Shown here piece by piece: positions 63,035 to 64,000 of a DNA stretch of 64,000 nt (its first letter is position 1; every line of letters begins with the position of its first letter). The notes beneath the pieces are model-generated. The model was not told where the DNA came from. It saw only the letters and a program-made list of their open reading frames with translations, and did not search any database. Location of the stretch: contig SMSO01000032.1 in NCBI GenBank assembly GCA_004764695.1, positions 5,579,483-5,643,482 of the forward strand, given 5' to 3'. The position numbers were made by a program, and so were the translations under genes. This DNA is from Schizochytrium sp. TIO01 (lineage: Eukaryota > Sar > Bigyra > Thraustochytrida > Thraustochytriidae).

Positions 63035-63159
63035 TCTACGGTCGACGAGACTTTGTGCTCGATACCAGGGGACCCGAAAATTACCAATTCAAGTTCTTCG
63101 AATTCACGATTCATAAAAGTCCTGCTATATACTTGTTCCAACGATTCGGTTTCATACAA

Positions 63160-64000
63160 AGGAGCGCCACTAAACTGATTCCCAATTGGGCGGATGTGTG
63201 AGACTTACTCACGAAATATTCTCCTTGGAACACCAACATATAGTGAAACTCTCGCAATATTGCGCGGTTTTCAATTCATGAGGCACCAACTCGAAACATC
63301 GTTTAAGTTGCTTCTACATCTCGTGCAAGAAAGAAGAGACCCAGAGTTTCGCCGCCGCGCGGAGCTTGTGTGAATCGGACTCGCTTTAAGGTTTTAACCT
63401 CTTCGCCAACCCACGAGGCACAAGCAAGGGAGCTTCAAATCGCCTTTCTGATAAACAGTCGAAGCATGTGGCACATAACGTTAGGAACTCGGTCATGGTT
63501 TGCTGATCTCGACCTTGGTATGTTCCTTTTTTAATTTGCTGTTGTCCTGAAGGGCATATACTAAGAGTAGCGAACTGAGATACTTGCGAGGTGGTTGTGG
63601 CATGTATATTCTTACGTCCTGCATTTGCGACTACTTATGTCGTTTCTATCGAAGGGTTTCCGCAAAACTTTCTTCTCTTCGTTTGCATATTTCTCGCTTG
63701 GTCGCCTGCAGTGTCAAGGTTCATGTTCATGCTTATGTTTATTTATTTTTTAATATCATTTTCTCTTTTTTTTATTCTTTTTTTTAAAAGAAAATAAAAA
63801 ACGTATTTTAAAAAAACAATTTTAAAAAAAATGCATTCTAAAAAATTAAATTAAAAAAAAAAAATCGAAGCAGAACATCGAGATCCATTGGTCAACCGTA
63901 GCCATCGCCGTGTTGCTGGTGCCGGGTCACACCTTTATCAGACAGAAGCTCACTTACCCAGCCAATTGGTGGCGCGGTTTCGATACCTCGTCCACGAAGA
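63160..64000. other. Right-end non-coding sequence with AT-only block
   Basis: No coding sequence of any length is visible. At 63771-63865 there is a block made almost only of A and T with poly-T, poly-A and TTTTAAAA words. It resembles the AT block at the window's left edge. Confidence 0.55.
63771..63865 (+). repeat. AT-only tract
   Basis: Poly-T and poly-A runs with TTTTAAA/TTAAA words; one of several such blocks in the intergenic DNA. Confidence 0.75.

Overview
This is a 64 kb piece of a nuclear eukaryotic genome. Genes lie singly on both strands, lack ribosome-binding sites or operons, are mostly long uninterrupted reading frames, and are separated by 0.4-7 kb of AT-richer DNA with microsatellites. 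The gene set (PF16/SPAG6 flagellar central-pair protein, P4-ATPase, cytochrome c heme lyase, eIF5, F-box/SNF2 protein, GT61-like glycosyltransferase) fits an intron-poor flagellate protist. A thraustochytrid-like stramenopile is my best guess, but it rests on gene style and not on a database match. Many reading frames can be extended upstream only through TTG or GTG, so I moved those starts to the first in-frame ATG.

Layout. 0-5.5 kb: non-coding DNA with a CAG repeat, then a Ser/Arg-rich LIM-PH protein with a CaaX end (-). 5.5-8.8 kb: non-coding. 8.8-14.2 kb: a membrane-anchored FSP1/AIFM2-like flavoprotein (+) convergent with a 1141-residue acidic PH protein (-). 15.9-24 kb: F-box/SNF2/RING ATPase (+), short glycyl-tRNA synthetase (-), RGG-RRM protein (+). 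25-30.5 kb: ABHD1/3-type hydrolase (-), a 3.4 kb gap, and a small coiled-coil gene with one 109-bp intron (+). 30.9-40.1 kb: SPAG6/PF16 (-), a C2-like protein (+), a P4-ATPase (+). 41.6-45.6 kb: cytochrome c heme lyase with an unusual Cys-rich C-terminal extension (+) and an unknown basic protein (-). 45.6-52.4 kb: a gene desert. 52.4-60.5 kb: GT61-like glycosyltransferase (-), eIF5 (-), zinc-dependent MDR dehydrogenase (+). 60.9-64 kb: an accessory-looking end with a frameshifted, Crinkler/kinase-like pseudogene and an unidentified overlapping minus-strand frame.

Most genes are unlinked housekeeping functions: translation (GlyRS, eIF5, RGG-RRM), mitochondrial and redox metabolism (heme lyase, flavoprotein, MDR), membrane lipids (P4-ATPase, ABHD hydrolase), flagellum (SPAG6) and chromatin or ubiquitin (F-box/SNF2). 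No operon-like system is visible. The items most worth following up are the heme lyase fusion, the LIM-PH-CaaX protein, the PH protein with duplicated 'H-PE(K/R)' modules, the spliced coiled-coil gene and the decayed effector-like kinase locus. I recognised no tRNA, rRNA, CRISPR array or intact transposon.
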